NCBI GenBank assembly: GCA_029667085.1
Contig: JARUHJ010000001.1
Span: 496,001-560,000, forward strand
Length of the DNA: 64,000 nt
Direction: 5' to 3'
Origin: Deltaproteobacteria bacterium IMCC39524
Lineage (GTDB): Bacteria; Desulfobacterota; Desulfuromonadia; Desulfuromonadales; BM103
Part shown: one piece after another, positions 26,891-37,970 of the stretch
Layout of the letters: each line of letters begins with the position of its first letter
How positions within the stretch are numbered: the stretch's first letter is position 1
Translations under genes and position numbers: made by a program
The notes under the pieces: model-generated
Seen by the model: the letters and a program-made list of their open reading frames with translations, nothing else
What the model was told of the DNA's origin: nothing
Databases searched by the model: none

Positions 26891-28009
26891 GTTCTTCCAG
26901 CTTTCCATCAGCTTAATGAATTCACCAAACAGGTAATTGGCGTCGTGAGGCCCCGGTGAAGCCTCGGGATGATACTGTACAGAGAACGCCGGCATAGTCT
27001 TATGCTTTAAGCCTTCAACGGTGTTGTCGTTGAGATTGATGTGCGTGACAACCGCATCATCCTGCAGGGTGCTGGCATCGACCGCAAAGCCATGGTTCTG
27101 CGATGTGATCTCGACATTGTGACCCTCTCCACGTCGTACAGGCTGGTTGCCGCCGCGATGACCGAATTTCAGTTTGTAGGTGCTGCCGCCCAGCGCAATC
27201 GAGAGAAGCTGGTGGCCGAGACAGATGCCGAAGAGTGGAACCTTGCCGAGCAGTTGGCGGATATTCTCCTGGGCATAAGTGATCGGCTCAGGGTCCCCGG
27301 GGCCGTTGCTGAGGAAAACGCCATCAGGCTGCATCGCCAGAACTTCTTCTGCGGGTGTATCGGCAGGCACAACAGTGACGGCACAGCCTTTACTGACCAG
27401 GTTGCGCAAGATGTTGTATTTGATGCCGAAGTCGTAGGCGACCACCTTGTACTTAGCCGGACCTTGCTGTTTTTTATAGCCGTCGGCCAGATCCCAGGTC
27501 CCCTCATTCCAGTCGTAAATCTCCTTACAGGTCACTTCCTGCACGAGATCCTGGCCGACGATTGAAGGCGCCGCCTTGGCTTTTGCCACCAGGCTGTCAG
27601 CATCCAGGTCAATTGTCGAAATAATACCGGTCTGGGCGCCTTTGTCGCGGATATGACGTACCAGCGCGCGGGTATCGATCCCGGAGAGACCGATGATGTT
27701 GTTTTCCTTTAGATAAGCATCAAGGGTCATCTCCGAACGCCAGTTGCTCGGCATATCACAGGCTTCCTTGACGATAAAGCCGGCAAGGTGAGGTCTTGAT
27801 GATTCAATGTCTTCACGGTTGATCCCGTAGTTGCCGATCAATGGGTAGGTCATGGTTACGATTTCACCACGATAGGACGGATCGGTCAGGATCTCCTGGT
27901 AACCGGACATACTGGTGTTAAAAACAACCTCTCCGGAGATTTCACCGGAGGCTCCTAAGGCTTGACCGAAGAAAACTCTTCCATCGGCCAGGGCCAATGC
28001 TGCTTTCAT
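26879..28009 (-). CDS. carA: Carbamoyl phosphate synthetase small subunit
   Basis: The glutaminase subunit that supplies ammonia to CarB. The protein is about 376 residues (E. coli: 382). The N-terminal domain begins [19 protein letters not shown], and the C-terminal class I amidotransferase domain carries GPGDPEP, the nucleophile cysteine in LFGICLGHQ and the H-E pair in [10 protein letters not shown]. The start at ATG 28009 follows AAGGAG by 6 bases; a TTG two codons earlier was not preferred. Its C-terminus ends in residues contributed by a repeat (26815-26890). Confidence 0.98.
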   Translation of the reverse strand: MKAALALADGRVFFGQALGASGEISGEVVFNTSMSGYQEILTDPSYRGEIVTMTYPLIGNYGINREDIESSRPHLAGFIVKEACDMPSNWRSEMTLDAYLKENNIIGLSGIDTRALVRHIRDKGAQTGIISTIDLDADSLVAKAKAAPSIVGQDLVQEVTCKEIYDWNEGTWDLADGYKKQQGPAKYKVVAYDFGIKYNILRNLVSKGCAVTVVPADTPAEEVLAMQPDGVFLSNGPGDPEPITYAQENIRQLLGKVPLFGICLGHQLLSIALGGSTYKLKFGHRGGNQPVRRGEGHNVEITSQNHGFAVDASTLQDDAVVTHINLNDNTVEGLKHKTMPAFSVQYHPEASPGPHDANYLFGEFIKLMESWKNRGA

Positions 28010-28087
28010 AAACAACTCCTTGATTTGAACATGGTGAACCTCAGGTCAGAAGACGTCCCGGCCTGAGGCACAAATACTTCCGTTGAC

Positions 28088-29362
28088 TTATCTCTGGTAT
28101 GCGATCTTGCCGGCGACGATCGTGCAGACTGCAGCACCCTTCATCTTCCAGCCATCAAACGGGGTGTTTTTACTCTTGCTCGCCAGCTTCTGGGCATCAA
28201 CTGTCCACTCCAACTCAGTGTCTATGATTGCGATGTCAGCGTCCCCTCCTTCTTGCAATTGACCGACAGGGAGATTCAGGGCTCCTGCGGGGCCGCTGGT
28301 CAAGAGAGCAATAGCCCTGGGCAGATCGATAACACCGTCTTTAACCAACTGCAAAGAAAGAGGCAGTGCGGTCTCGAGGCCAACGATGCCGTTCATGGCA
28401 ATATTGAATTCGACGTTTTTCTCATCAATATGGTGGGGAGCGTGATCTGTAGCGATCGCATCAACGGTTCCATCAGCCAGACCCTGGCGCACGGCTTCCT
28501 TGTCTTCTGCGCCGCGCAAAGGTGGGTTCATCTTGGCGTTGGTGTTGTAGCCGCGAACGGCCTCATCGGTCAAGGTGAAATGATGCGGGGCGACTTCACA
28601 GGTGACTGAGACACCGCGTTTTTTCGCCTGACGCACGATGTCGATCGAGCCCCTCGTGGAAACATGTGCAACGTGAAGGTTCGCACCGGTACATTCAGCA
28701 AGCATCACTTCTCTTGCGGTCGCGGAGTCTTCCGAGACCCAGGTGATCCCTTTAAGCCCGAGCTCTGTTGAGACAGGTCCTTCGTTCATCACTCCGGAGC
28801 CAACCAGGTCGAGGTCTTCCGCGTGGGACACGATCGTCAGACCGAAAGGTTTGGCATATTCCATGGCGCGGCGCATCAACTGAGGATTGCTAACCGGCTT
28901 GCCATCATCGGAGACCGCCGTGACGCCCAGCTCTTTCAGCTCGCCCATGCCCGTCAGTGATTCGCCGTTTAGGCCTTTGCTGATGCTGGCGATCGGGAAC
29001 ACACGACAATGGCCTTCCTGGGCCGCTTTATTCAGAATGTAACTGGTGACGGTCTGGTTGTCGTTAACCGGTTGCGTGTTCGGCATGCAAGCCACGGAAG
29101 TAAAGCCGCCGGTGACCGCTGAGAGAGTGCCGGAGGCGATGTCTTCTTTGTATTCAAGGCCCGGATCGCGCAAGTGGACATGAATATCGACCAGGCCGGG
29201 AGTGATAATTTTGCCAGCGGCGTCGATAACCTTGGCGCCTTTGTCATCAAGACCTTTGCCGATCGCGACGATCTTGCCCTTTTCGATCAGGATATCGCAG
29301 GTCTTATCAAGCTTTTGCGCCGGGCTGATCACCCGTCCGCCTTTAATCAGTATTTTAGCCAT
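28088..29362 (-). CDS. pyrC: Dihydroorotase
   Basis: Catalyses ring closure of carbamoyl-aspartate to dihydroorotate. The 424-residue product is a type I (class) amidohydrolase: the metal-binding [10 protein letters not shown] near residue 60, the Lys-containing region, VSHAED near 170-180, HVSTRGS and ATDHAPHH near 300. The start was placed at ATG 29362 (AKILIKGG), with GGTGAGA upstream; the longer frame has no site. It follows pyrB by 28 bases and precedes carA. Its size and sequence match the dihydroorotase that is usually paired with pyrB in this group. Confidence 0.97.
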   Translation of the reverse strand: MAKILIKGGRVISPAQKLDKTCDILIEKGKIVAIGKGLDDKGAKVIDAAGKIITPGLVDIHVHLRDPGLEYKEDIASGTLSAVTGGFTSVACMPNTQPVNDNQTVTSYILNKAAQEGHCRVFPIASISKGLNGESLTGMGELKELGVTAVSDDGKPVSNPQLMRRAMEYAKPFGLTIVSHAEDLDLVGSGVMNEGPVSTELGLKGITWVSEDSATAREVMLAECTGANLHVAHVSTRGSIDIVRQAKKRGVSVTCEVAPHHFTLTDEAVRGYNTNAKMNPPLRGAEDKEAVRQGLADGTVDAIATDHAPHHIDEKNVEFNIAMNGIVGLETALPLSLQLVKDGVIDLPRAIALLTSGPAGALNLPVGQLQEGGDADIAIIDTELEWTVDAQKLASKSKNTPFDGWKMKGAAVCTIVAGKIAYQR

Positions 29363-29390
29363 AGCTCTCACCAATTCCTTATATCTAGAC

Positions 29391-30332
29391 TTAATCGTTG
29401 GTTTGCATTGATTCGACGCCACTGACGAGATAGAGGAGCGCCATTCTTGTGGCGACACCGTTCTCTACCTGGTCGAGGATGACGTTCTGCCCGCCGTCGG
29501 CAACCGCTGAGGAGATTTCCACGCCGCGGTTCATCGGGCCCGGGTGCATGACTATCGCATCCGGCTTGGCCAGCTTCAGGTTGGTTGGGTTGAGACCGTA
29601 GAATCGGGCATATTCGCGCAGGCTGGGCAGCAGGATATTGCTCTGCCGCTCCATCTGGATGCGCAGCATCATGACGACGTCAGCGCCTTCTATGGCCTCA
29701 CGTATGTCGGTAAAGACTTCCACGTTGCCAAGTCGTTCAATACCGATCGGCATCATGGTTCCCGGTCCGCACAAACGAACCTTGGCGCCCATTCTGGACA
29801 GAGCGTAAATATCGGAGCGTGCGACCCGGCTATGAGTGATGTCGCCAACAATGGCAACTTCAAGACCTTCTATGCTGCCTTTATGCTCACGCATGGTCAT
29901 CAGGTCCAGCAAGGCTTGGCTTGGGTGCTCATGAGCTCCGTCGCCAGCGTTGACAACCGAACAGCCTACCCGCTCAGACAGGTAGTGCGGTGCACCGGAA
30001 TGACCGTGGCGGATAACGATGATATCAGGAGCCATCGCTTCGATGTTTTTAGCGGTATCTTCAAGCGTCTCACCTTTGACGACTGATGACGTCGATCCGG
30101 AGATATTAACCGTGTCTGCAGAGAGCCGTTTGCCGGCGATCTCGAAAGAAAGCCGGGTCCGCGTGCTGGCTTCAAAAAAGGCGTTGATAATCGTCTTGCC
30201 GCGCAAGGTCGGAACCTTCTTGATTTCGCGGGAATTGATCTCTTTAAAAGAATCAGCCGTATCGAGGATCATCTGAATGTCCTCTTTGGTCATCTGCTCA
30301 ATGCCAAGAATATGTTTGTGCTGGAATGACAT
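29391..30332 (-). CDS. pyrB: Aspartate carbamoyltransferase catalytic subunit
   Basis: Condenses carbamoyl phosphate with aspartate to begin the committed pyrimidine pathway. The 313-residue product (E. coli 311) shows the carbamoyl-phosphate site STRTRLSFE near residue 53, the [11 protein letters not shown] loop and HPSQALLDL, and [10 protein letters not shown] near the C-terminus. TAGGAGAGAG precedes the ATG by about 6 bases. It is 10 bases downstream of pyrR. No pyrI regulatory subunit is present, so feedback is likely to be through PyrR rather than an allosteric chain. Confidence 0.98.
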   Translation of the reverse strand: MSFQHKHILGIEQMTKEDIQMILDTADSFKEINSREIKKVPTLRGKTIINAFFEASTRTRLSFEIAGKRLSADTVNISGSTSSVVKGETLEDTAKNIEAMAPDIIVIRHGHSGAPHYLSERVGCSVVNAGDGAHEHPSQALLDLMTMREHKGSIEGLEVAIVGDITHSRVARSDIYALSRMGAKVRLCGPGTMMPIGIERLGNVEVFTDIREAIEGADVVMMLRIQMERQSNILLPSLREYARFYGLNPTNLKLAKPDAIVMHPGPMNRGVEISSAVADGGQNVILDQVENGVATRMALLYLVSGVESMQTND

Positions 30333-30342
30333 AAACTCTCTC

Positions 30343-31005
<663 letters not shown>

Positions 31006-31156
31006 AGGAGACGAGTTGCAGTCTAATTTCTTGCAATATAGCAAGGGCAAAATAGGGAGTCAATAAGACTTTTACGAAACGTCGAATGTTTTTACAACGG
31101 GAGCTTTTTTAATCTTAAGAAGACAAAATGGACGCCAGGTTTTGGCTGAAAACGGT

Positions 31157-31414
31157 CTAAGCTTTTGTCACGATATTCGCAGTTTGCGACGTCAGGTCAA
31201 ATGCGACAAAGATTTTTCCGGCCTTGAGTTGACGGAGTACCTGCTCGATCTTGGCCTCCATCGAACCGCCAGCGTCTCCCCAGTCTGAGCCATCACGGGA
31301 CACGAACTCTTCGATCATGTTGCGCAGTGTCTCAGGGTTGATGTCTTGATATGGAACCTCTACGCCCTCTTCATGGTGGTCGGTCTGGTGATTGGTTGTT
31401 TTATTCCTGGTCAT
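31157..31414 (-). CDS. YheU family protein (UPF0270)
   Basis: The core VPYQDINPETLRNMIEEFV is the YheU signature (E. coli IPWQDLSPETLENLIESFV), and the following SRDGSDWGDAG and KIEQVLRQLKAGK match too. The 85-residue product starts at ATG 31414, chosen because AAGGACA lies 6 bases upstream; a GTG start five codons earlier is possible. Function is unknown in all members. It is soluble and monocistronic, upstream of the pyr leader region but not obviously part of that operon. Confidence 0.88.
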   Translation of the reverse strand: MTRNKTTNHQTDHHEEGVEVPYQDINPETLRNMIEEFVSRDGSDWGDAGGSMEAKIEQVLRQLKAGKIFVAFDLTSQTANIVTKA

Positions 31415-31482
31415 GGCTGTCCTTTGCACATCAGTAGGGAATACGTTTTACACCAAAACAGTAAAGGCTGAAACCAAAAGAC

Positions 31483-31594
31483 CAACGCAAAGACGCTAAG
31501 AAAAGCCAGGAGAGGCGCAAAGGGTGACTCTTCTTGCTTTTTGAAGTGGTTTTCTTTGCGGGCTTTCTCTACCCCTTTGCGCCTTTGCGTTAAT
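31483..31594. repeat. GCGCCTTTGCGTT-type repeat pair, copy 2
   Basis: AACGCAAAGACGCTAAG and AGGCGCAAAGGG on the left face CCCTTTGCGCCTTTGCGTTAA on the right. The right half (from about 31535) is nearly identical over more than 50 bases to 55642-55700, with only two or three mismatches. Confidence 0.75.
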
Positions 31595-31642
31595 AAATGG
31601 GCTAGGTTTGTCTTGCTTGTTGCTCATGGCTCAAGCGGCTCT

Positions 31643-32152
31643 TCACGGCCCTTCAAAAGCTCTCAAGCCGAACACCGGGTAGATACTCAGTGAATGGCCA
31701 AGGAACGTTTCGGCATATTCAACATCTACATCGTCAAGCAGTGGAAGTTCAGGGCGTTCTTGATTGTCGAGGGTCGCTTTACCGGCCTCTTGGGCCAATT
31801 TTATCAAGCGTGACTTGATGTACTCAATATGAGCCTGAGTAAGGCTGTCGTGTTTACACGAACAAACGATCGTCCAGGTCCAGAAACTTTTATTGCTTAG
31901 ATGTTTTTCCAGGTCTGCAGAGATCGGGTCCGCTGCGCCTATATAGAGGGTTTCCCGACCCTGCTGATCGGAAGGGCCAATCAGGACATAGACGCCCGGG
32001 GCATTAAGCTCGTCACGATTTATCTCTTCAGGCATAGAACTGCGAGGGATCACGAGGGCGCGGCCGGACCATTTCGACCTGGCGACAACCTTCACACCGT
32101 CAACGTGACCGTCCTGAAGGTAAATTCTCACTGAGAATGATTCTGATGGCAT
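31643..32152 (-). CDS. GIY-YIG nuclease-like protein
   Basis: A 169-residue protein whose centre reads GVYVLIGPSDQQGRETLYIG, the two-strand GIY-YIG core seen in a group of small bacterial proteins with a preceding beta domain (SGRALVIPRSSMPE). ATG 32152 has AAAGGAGAACG directly upstream; the frame continues far upstream but without a site. GIY-YIG proteins cut or nick DNA, but in this sub-group the activity is not established. It is divergent from cmoA. Confidence 0.78.
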   Translation of the reverse strand: MPSESFSVRIYLQDGHVDGVKVVARSKWSGRALVIPRSSMPEEINRDELNAPGVYVLIGPSDQQGRETLYIGAADPISADLEKHLSNKSFWTWTIVCSCKHDSLTQAHIEYIKSRLIKLAQEAGKATLDNQERPELPLLDDVDVEYAETFLGHSLSIYPVFGLRAFEGP

Positions 32153-32334
32153 TAATCGTTCTCCTTTGCTCGAATTTCGACCTGTTTCGATTCTATCACA
32201 GCAATCGATTTTGTAACCCTTGCAGTATGAAGCTTGAATAGTTTCGTCTCTTGTAAACAGACTATTGACAACCAGGCGTCCTAAAAGGACAATCGGTTCA
32301 AGAATGATCAACAGACAGGAAAGGTCGACAATCA

Positions 32335-33069
32335 GTGGTAAAAAAACAAGACGAAATTTATGCTTCGCCATTGAACGAAATCATCGACTTTGATTTTGAT
32401 GAGAAGGTGGCAGATGTCTTCCCCGACATGATCCAGCGCTCGGTCCCTGGCTACGGCACCATGATTTCAACGATAGGAATCCTGGCGGCAAAGTATGCCC
32501 AGCCTAATAGCCGCTGCTACGATCTCGGCTGCTCTCTGGGAGCCGTCAGCCTGTCGATGCGCCTGCGCATCAATCAGCCGGACTGTAAAATTATTGCCGT
32601 GGACAATTCCGAGGCAATGGTCGAGCGAGGCGTGGAGCTTTTGGCCTCAGACAATTCGTCAAAGGTTCCTGTCGAGATGGTTTGTGCTGATATCAAGGAC
32701 ATCGCCATAGAAGATGCGTCAGTTGTCGTTCTCAACTTCACGTTGCAGTTTATCCCTCTTGATCAACGCTTGGCGCTAATCACACGCATTTACCAAGGCC
32801 TGAAACCGGGCGGCGTGTTGATATTGTCCGAAAAAATGGCCTTTGATGACCAGGTCAAGCAGGACTTTCATACCGAAGCCCATCACGATTTCAAGCGAGC
32901 CAACGGCTATAGCGATCTGGAGATCAGTCAAAAGCGCACAGCTCTTGAGCGTGTGATGATCCCGGAGAGCTTCACCTGCCATAAACAGCGCTTACAGGAA
33001 GCCGGGTTTCCCATGAGTGAAGTCTGGTTTCAGTGCTTCAACTTTGCGTCCATGATCGCCATCAAATGA
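32335..33069 (+). CDS. cmoA: Carboxy-S-adenosyl-L-methionine synthase CmoA
   Basis: CmoA converts SAM and prephenate to carboxy-SAM for tRNA wobble uridine modification. The 244-residue product (E. coli 247) has the motif [14 protein letters not shown] and the [15 protein letters not shown]-binding segments, and [11 protein letters not shown]. The start is GTG 32335 with GGAAAGG upstream. Its stop overlaps the cmoB start by four bases (ATGA), so the two are translationally coupled. Confidence 0.97.
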   Translation: MVKKQDEIYASPLNEIIDFDFDEKVADVFPDMIQRSVPGYGTMISTIGILAAKYAQPNSRCYDLGCSLGAVSLSMRLRINQPDCKIIAVDNSEAMVERGVELLASDNSSKVPVEMVCADIKDIAIEDASVVVLNFTLQFIPLDQRLALITRIYQGLKPGGVLILSEKMAFDDQVKQDFHTEAHHDFKRANGYSDLEISQKRTALERVMIPESFTCHKQRLQEAGFPMSEVWFQCFNFASMIAIK

Positions 33070-34037
33070 CCCTCTACAAATCTTTATATCCACAACTCGA
33101 AGCCATTGGGCTAGAACAATGGGCTCATGAGCTACAGCAGTTGATCCCTGAGCGTATGGCTGTGGAGAGTCACGGTACAATGCCCCTCTGGCAAAAAGCC
33201 CTGCAGAGACTGCCTCAACTGAAACCATCAAAGATGGAACTAAAAACAAAGGTTGAGATAGGGTGTCCCGAAGACCTTGTTGGGCTCACCCCTGAAGAGT
33301 TTTCTGAACAACTTCAGGCCTTCCACCCCTGGAGGAAAGGCCCTTACGACATTTTCGGTGTCAATATTGATACTGAATGGCGCTCAGACTGGAAGTGGGA
33401 TCGCGTCCTGCCTCATATTCAGTCGCTCAAGGGGCTTAAGATCCTGGATATCGGTTGCGGGAATGGTTATCACGGCTGGCGCATGCTTGGCGAAGGTGCA
33501 GATCTTGTTCTGGGGATCGACCCGACCCTGCTTTCCGTTATGCAGTTCCATGTCGTGCAGCGCTACCTGGGGGGCAAAAACCACTACGTGCTGCCGCTGG
33601 GGATTGAGGATATTCCGGCCGGTCTGGCTTGTTTTGACACGGTTTTTTCTATGGGCGTACTCTATCATCGCCGGTCGCCTCTGGACCATCTGTTTGAGCT
33701 GCGAGGGTGTCTGCGGTCAGGAGGAGAACTGGTACTGGAGACTCTTGTTGTCGAGGGAGAGGAAGGAACGGCGTTCATGCCTGAAGGGCGATACGCCAAG
33801 ATGCGTAACGTCTGGTTTCTGCCATCCATCCAGACCATGCTCTTGTGGCTGCGTCGTTGCGGTTTTAAAGATGTCGCTTGTGTTGACATCAACCGGACAA
33901 GCGTAAAAGAACAGCGCAGAACAGAGTGGATGAAGTTTGAGTCTCTCGCAGATTTTTTAGATCCGATGGACCACACGAAGACAATCGAAGGGCACCCTGC
34001 CCCGCTTCGGGCAATTTTTACTGCGACAAAATCGTGA
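33066..34037 (+). CDS. cmoB: tRNA U34 carboxymethyltransferase CmoB
   Basis: CmoB transfers the carboxymethyl group of carboxy-SAM to 5-hydroxyuridine at tRNA position 34. The 323-residue product (E. coli 323) starts at ATG 33066, which overlaps the cmoA stop; the longer frame from 33033 is not used. Motifs include [37 protein letters not shown] and [13 protein letters not shown], all expected for CmoB. Convergent with the lipoprotein gene at 34054, only 16 bases apart. Confidence 0.97.
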   Translation: MTLYKSLYPQLEAIGLEQWAHELQQLIPERMAVESHGTMPLWQKALQRLPQLKPSKMELKTKVEIGCPEDLVGLTPEEFSEQLQAFHPWRKGPYDIFGVNIDTEWRSDWKWDRVLPHIQSLKGLKILDIGCGNGYHGWRMLGEGADLVLGIDPTLLSVMQFHVVQRYLGGKNHYVLPLGIEDIPAGLACFDTVFSMGVLYHRRSPLDHLFELRGCLRSGGELVLETLVVEGEEGTAFMPEGRYAKMRNVWFLPSIQTMLLWLRRCGFKDVACVDINRTSVKEQRRTEWMKFESLADFLDPMDHTKTIEGHPAPLRAIFTATKS

Positions 34038-34053
34038 ACGTCTCGTCGCTGTC

Positions 34054-34920
34054 TCAGTGTTCGTAACGACGCAAAGGCAGAGTGCTTGAGCCGCTGTTTA
34101 CTCGGCCCATGAAATCCACCACATCCCACTCAGCACGCAAAACATCACCTTCTTTATAAAGAGTTTTGTCGCCTGGCAAGACAACAACAGCCATCTGGAA
34201 AATGGAGGTGAAGTATTCACCCTCAATAGATTTTCCAGAGCTGTCGTATAACTTGAAGCTATTGACTTTAACAGGTCGATCAAACTCAACAAGTAGCTCA
34301 TCCAGGTTATCAGTCCCCTGCTCCCACATCCCCGCCATCAGGACCAGCGAAGGTGGCTCAACATCGGCCAAAGTTCCAGGGTCCAGAATATAGCCGTCTG
34401 CAGGCATTTGTGGAAGAGGTTGACCATTCAGCATGATAAAAACCTTGTTGGTCTGCTTAAACTGGAGAACAGTCGCCGCCATGGCCAGTCCGGCTGAGGC
34501 GATATCATATTCAGACCAGGATTGCTGAGTCATTAAAGACAAGGTTTGTGTGCCCTTTTCAGTTGACGCAGAGGTTACCTGCAAATCATTTGGGAAAGGA
34601 TTGTACAGCCCAGAGTCCTCTGAGAAAACAAGGTCACCACCGGTCAGGCGACTGAGAATTTGTTGTAATTCCCCATCCTTGCTGAACAGGAAAAGCGGAA
34701 AAGCTCGCACTTTCCCAGGTGCGTTGCGGACGGGAAGATAGCCGACGCGGGCAAAAGCTTCACCTGCCTTCCCTTGCGGCGGCTCACCAAAGTTGTCCAG
34801 GTAAGCCTGGCTGGCAATGACAAGCCCCGAAGTTTGGGATGACGGCGCAGGTTCTTCTTGCTTGCAGGCGAAGAGAGATAAGAAGCAAAAGGCTAAAAAC
34901 AGAGGGGGGAATGGGGACAT
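34054..34920 (-). CDS. Hypothetical lipoprotein (288 aa)
   Basis: A 288-residue lipoprotein with a lipobox LFAC (C19), then about 270 residues that look beta-rich and globular. No recognised domain. It lies 89 bases downstream of, and on the same strand as, another exported protein (35010-35753), so the two are probably a small operon of envelope proteins. The C-terminus GRVNSGSSTLPLRRYEH and the VEFDRPVKVNSFKLYDSSG segment suggest a beta-sandwich, but this is only a guess. Confidence 0.65.
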   Translation of the reverse strand: MSPFPPLFLAFCFLSLFACKQEEPAPSSQTSGLVIASQAYLDNFGEPPQGKAGEAFARVGYLPVRNAPGKVRAFPLFLFSKDGELQQILSRLTGGDLVFSEDSGLYNPFPNDLQVTSASTEKGTQTLSLMTQQSWSEYDIASAGLAMAATVLQFKQTNKVFIMLNGQPLPQMPADGYILDPGTLADVEPPSLVLMAGMWEQGTDNLDELLVEFDRPVKVNSFKLYDSSGKSIEGEYFTSIFQMAVVVLPGDKTLYKEGDVLRAEWDVVDFMGRVNSGSSTLPLRRYEH

Positions 34921-35009
34921 CAGTAGCCTCCTTAAAGCCTAGGATAAAGGCCTTATCCATTCTATCACAGATATTAGAGGCAGGAGCTGTTGTGCACACC
35001 AAGTCGCGT

Positions 35010-35753
35010 TCAGCAGCCTGTTGTGCGGAAAGCTGCGGCAGGGCGAACCAACGCACCCTTCCCTGCCATGCTCGACAGAAGCAACGTTGGCGTAGAAACG
35101 TTGTAATGGGTGGTCAAGTCAAGCAGCAAATCGATGCGGCCGTCCCGATCAAGGTCGCCAGCCCACAGTACCCGGGGGGAGACGTCTGAGGCGATAGTGG
35201 CTTTGCTCGTGGACGGATGATAAATCGGGTAATTCTGAAGGGCTTGGATCTTATTGCCTTCACTGAGTTGCAGAGGGCAGTCTGCAAACTCCTGCCCCAG
35301 GAACTCAGTGGCACATTTAAACTCCAGGAGGTAAGAGCTCCCGTTAAGCAGAAATTTTTTTGGAGGCGTTATATTCAAGCTTTCATCATGAGACGCTATG
35401 GTCAAAACAGGCCCCGGTCTTAACTGTGAAAGGTCGCGCAATAAGACCAACGGCTCAAAACCTTCAGGCACAGAAACCTTCTTGCCGGTTTTAGACGGCG
35501 GAATGTCAATGACGTCATCTACGACAATTTCCACAGAAAGTGTTACTTCCTGCAGCTCAAAGCCTGAAGATGTCTCAAGGAGAGCGAGCCAGCTTTCGCC
35601 ATGCTTCGCGCTGACTTCCTCTCCGTGCCATACTCCAACCATCGCCATTTGTCCGGGCAGATCAATGTTCGCCGCGAACGCAGTGTCAACAGATGACGCA
35701 AACAAGATGGTTATAAGCAGGAGAATGAAGAAACTGTTTTTCACAAGAGCCAA
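35010..35753 (-). CDS. Exported hypothetical protein with a calcium-binding-like loop
   Basis: A 247-residue protein with a Sec signal (cleavage likely after A27, DTAFA-AN). The sequence DLDRDGRIDLLLD near the C-terminus is the DxDxDG pattern of calcium-binding loops found in FG-GAP and dockerin repeats; here it occurs once. The mature part has four or so cysteines (CATEFLGQEFADC region) that may form a disulfide. It is likely periplasmic. No family is assigned. Probably co-transcribed with the lipoprotein at 34054-34920. Confidence 0.68.
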   Translation of the reverse strand: MALVKNSFFILLLITILFASSVDTAFAANIDLPGQMAMVGVWHGEEVSAKHGESWLALLETSSGFELQEVTLSVEIVVDDVIDIPPSKTGKKVSVPEGFEPLVLLRDLSQLRPGPVLTIASHDESLNITPPKKFLLNGSSYLLEFKCATEFLGQEFADCPLQLSEGNKIQALQNYPIYHPSTSKATIASDVSPRVLWAGDLDRDGRIDLLLDLTTHYNVSTPTLLLSSMAGKGALVRPAAAFRTTGC

Positions 35754-35791
35754 TCGTCCGTCGTTAAGACATCAAGGAACAAGTCGATCTG

Positions 35792-36214
35792 TTACTGGCT
35801 GGTCTGGTTTTCTTCTACTTTGCAACGCTCAACAACGTCCTTGAGCCAGGCGATTTCGTCCGGCGCAAACTGCTTATTGTAATCTGTCCCTATATTCATT
35901 GCCCAGTGAAGTTCATCTGTGGTCATTTCTGCGAGAACATGGCCAGGCAGTTGCAGAAAAGGAACCTCCTTCTCAGCCCAATCAAAAAGTCTTTCTGTAG
36001 TGTCAAAAAAGACAAGGTAATCAGTCTCATCAGAAACAATAATTAAAGGAACTTCGACCTTTTCCTTGCCGCTTTTGTCCTCCTTGTCGATCATCTCATC
36101 GACGGTCGGGACGATGAAGAGGGAGTTGAGAAACAGGTCGTAAAAGCCTGATTGTGCCTTTGGGTCTTCATAGTCGGCACGCAAGGTTTCAAGGGCTTGA
36201 TCGAGATCAGTCAT
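35792..36214 (-). CDS. SseB family protein
   Basis: A 140-residue protein resembling the SseB N-terminal domain. The segments SLFIVPTVDEMI, PLIIVSDETDYLVFFDTTERLFDWA and LPGHVLAEMT follow the order seen in that family, which lacks a defined enzymatic role. It is soluble and acidic. It starts 37 bases upstream of the exported protein gene (35753) on the same strand and could be the first gene of that operon. Confidence in the family is good, in the function low. Confidence 0.75.
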   Translation of the reverse strand: MTDLDQALETLRADYEDPKAQSGFYDLFLNSLFIVPTVDEMIDKEDKSGKEKVEVPLIIVSDETDYLVFFDTTERLFDWAEKEVPFLQLPGHVLAEMTTDELHWAMNIGTDYNKQFAPDEIAWLKDVVERCKVEENQTSQ

Positions 36215-36439
36215 GATTGGGGCCTTTTGGTGGAGAGATAAAGATTTTAATCGGGATTATCGAGGGCTCAAGATACTGGCATTTATTGATTCATGTCCAG
36301 TTGAAAACTTGTCACCTTGTTGAGATTTGTGTGTCTGAATGAATTTAACGGCCTAAATATAACCACGGCACTCCTGTTTTTCGCTCAATTGTGGTGTATG
36401 ATTTAAAAAAAGTCTAAATCTATTCGGGAGTACTCACGA

Positions 36440-37576
36440 ATGACATTGGTCGCAATCCCCAACGAAACAAGACCGACAGACAGACGAGCCGCAATGTCAC
36501 CAGCCAACATCGCCAAACTGGTACAATTGGAGGTTGATGTCCTGGTAGAGGAAGGCCTTGGTGTCGGCAGTGGCTTCAGCGACGATCAATACCGACAAGC
36601 CGGGGCGGTGGTGACCAAGAACCCCGAGGAAATTTTCTCCAGAGGCGATGTCGTGCTGCGCCTACACAAGCCGACGATAGAGGAGGCAAAGCTTCTCAAA
36701 AGTGGTTCGGTTCACGTCAGCTATCTCGATCCCTTCAAAGAACAGGAATTGATCGAAACCCTAAAAAATTGTCTGGTCAGCACAATCAGTATGGAGATGG
36801 TCCCCCGCACCACACGAGCGCAAAAAATGGATGCCTTGAGTTCCCAAGCCAGCCTTGCCGGATACGTTATGGTACTCCAGGCGGCGAATCGCTTGAACCG
36901 TATTCTGCCGATGATGATGACCCCCTCCGGCACCATAAAGCCCGCCAAAGTTTTCGTGATCGGCGCCGGAGTGGCCGGATTGCAGTCAATCGCTACGGCA
37001 AAACGCCTGGGCGCCAGGGTTACGGCATTTGACACCCGGGCGGTTGTCGCGGAGCAGGTCGAATCCCTGGGCGCGACTTTCCTCAATATCGATCTGGGTG
37101 AAACCGGTCAGACTGAAGACGGCTATGCGAGGCAGTTGACTGCGGAGCAGTTGAGCATACAGCAGCAAGCCCAGAGTGATGAGATCGCCAAATCGGACAT
37201 CGTTATTACAACGGCTCAGGTGTTTGGAAGAAAACCTCCGCGTTTGGTGACTCTGGAGACCGTAAAGCGCATGCAGCCGGGCAGCATTATTGTTGACATG
37301 GCGGCAGCAAGCGGCGGCAACGTCGAGGGTTCAATCGCAGGCAAAGAGGTAGAGATCGACGGAGTCGTCATAATCGGCAGCGGTAACTGGTCGGGACAGG
37401 TGTGTCGGGACGCCAGCAATATGTACTCAAACAACCTAATAAACCTCTTTACTGAATACTGGAACCCAGATCAGAAACTGTTCGAGATCGACTTGCAAGA
37501 CGACATCCTCTCCAGTTGCGTGATCACCCACGGCGGAGAGATCACCAACGAAACGATCCGCAAGCATTACAGCTAG
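36440..37576 (+). CDS. pntAA: NAD(P) transhydrogenase subunit alpha 1 (NAD-binding)
   Basis: The soluble NAD(H)-binding component of proton-translocating transhydrogenase, which reduces NADP with NADH using the membrane potential. The 378-residue protein has the alanine-dehydrogenase-like fold: VAIPNETRPTDRR at the start, the catalytic loop SMEMVPRTTRAQKMDALS, and the Rossmann motif VIGAGVAGLQSIATAK. This is the three-subunit form: the membrane part is separate (pntAB). It starts at ATG 36440 with a gap of about 225 bases upstream that should hold the promoter. Confidence 0.97.
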   Translation: MTLVAIPNETRPTDRRAAMSPANIAKLVQLEVDVLVEEGLGVGSGFSDDQYRQAGAVVTKNPEEIFSRGDVVLRLHKPTIEEAKLLKSGSVHVSYLDPFKEQELIETLKNCLVSTISMEMVPRTTRAQKMDALSSQASLAGYVMVLQAANRLNRILPMMMTPSGTIKPAKVFVIGAGVAGLQSIATAKRLGARVTAFDTRAVVAEQVESLGATFLNIDLGETGQTEDGYARQLTAEQLSIQQQAQSDEIAKSDIVITTAQVFGRKPPRLVTLETVKRMQPGSIIVDMAAASGGNVEGSIAGKEVEIDGVVIIGSGNWSGQVCRDASNMYSNNLINLFTEYWNPDQKLFEIDLQDDILSSCVITHGGEITNETIRKHYS

Positions 37577-37682
37577 CAGCCTGTCGGACTATCTGGGCTA
37601 AAGCGACAATTTGACTGTTTGAGAAAAGATTTTGGCTCGTTTGAGAGACGTTTCTGGAGCCTTACAAACCAGGGAGATCCCT

Positions 37683-37970
37683 ATGGACATGGTTTACCTG
37701 ACATTCATCCTGATTTTATCCATATTTCTCGGCTTTGAGTTGATCAAGAAGGTCCCCGCCACCCTGCACACACCTCTGATGTCTGGCGCCAATGCCATCT
37801 CCGGCATCACACTGGTTGGCGCGCTGATCGGTGCAGGAGGCGAAGGTTCAGCCTTAACGATCTTCCTCGGTACGGCAGCGGTCACTTTTGCAACGATCAA
37901 TGTCGTGGGCGGCTACCTTGTTACCGATCGAATGCTGGCTATGTTCAAGAAGAAAGGGGCCAAGGACTGA
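37683..37970 (+). CDS. pntAB: NAD(P) transhydrogenase subunit alpha 2 (membrane)
   Basis: A 95-residue membrane subunit with three or four hydrophobic helices: the first is TFILILSIFLGFELIKKVP, followed by the conserved LHTPLMSGANAISGITLVGA. The start at ATG 37683 was chosen because AGGGAG precedes it; the upstream extension is not needed. The stop TGA overlaps the pntB ATG (TGATG), indicating translational coupling. It is 106 bases from pntAA, with no visible terminator between. Confidence 0.96.
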   Translation: MDMVYLTFILILSIFLGFELIKKVPATLHTPLMSGANAISGITLVGALIGAGGEGSALTIFLGTAAVTFATINVVGGYLVTDRMLAMFKKKGAKD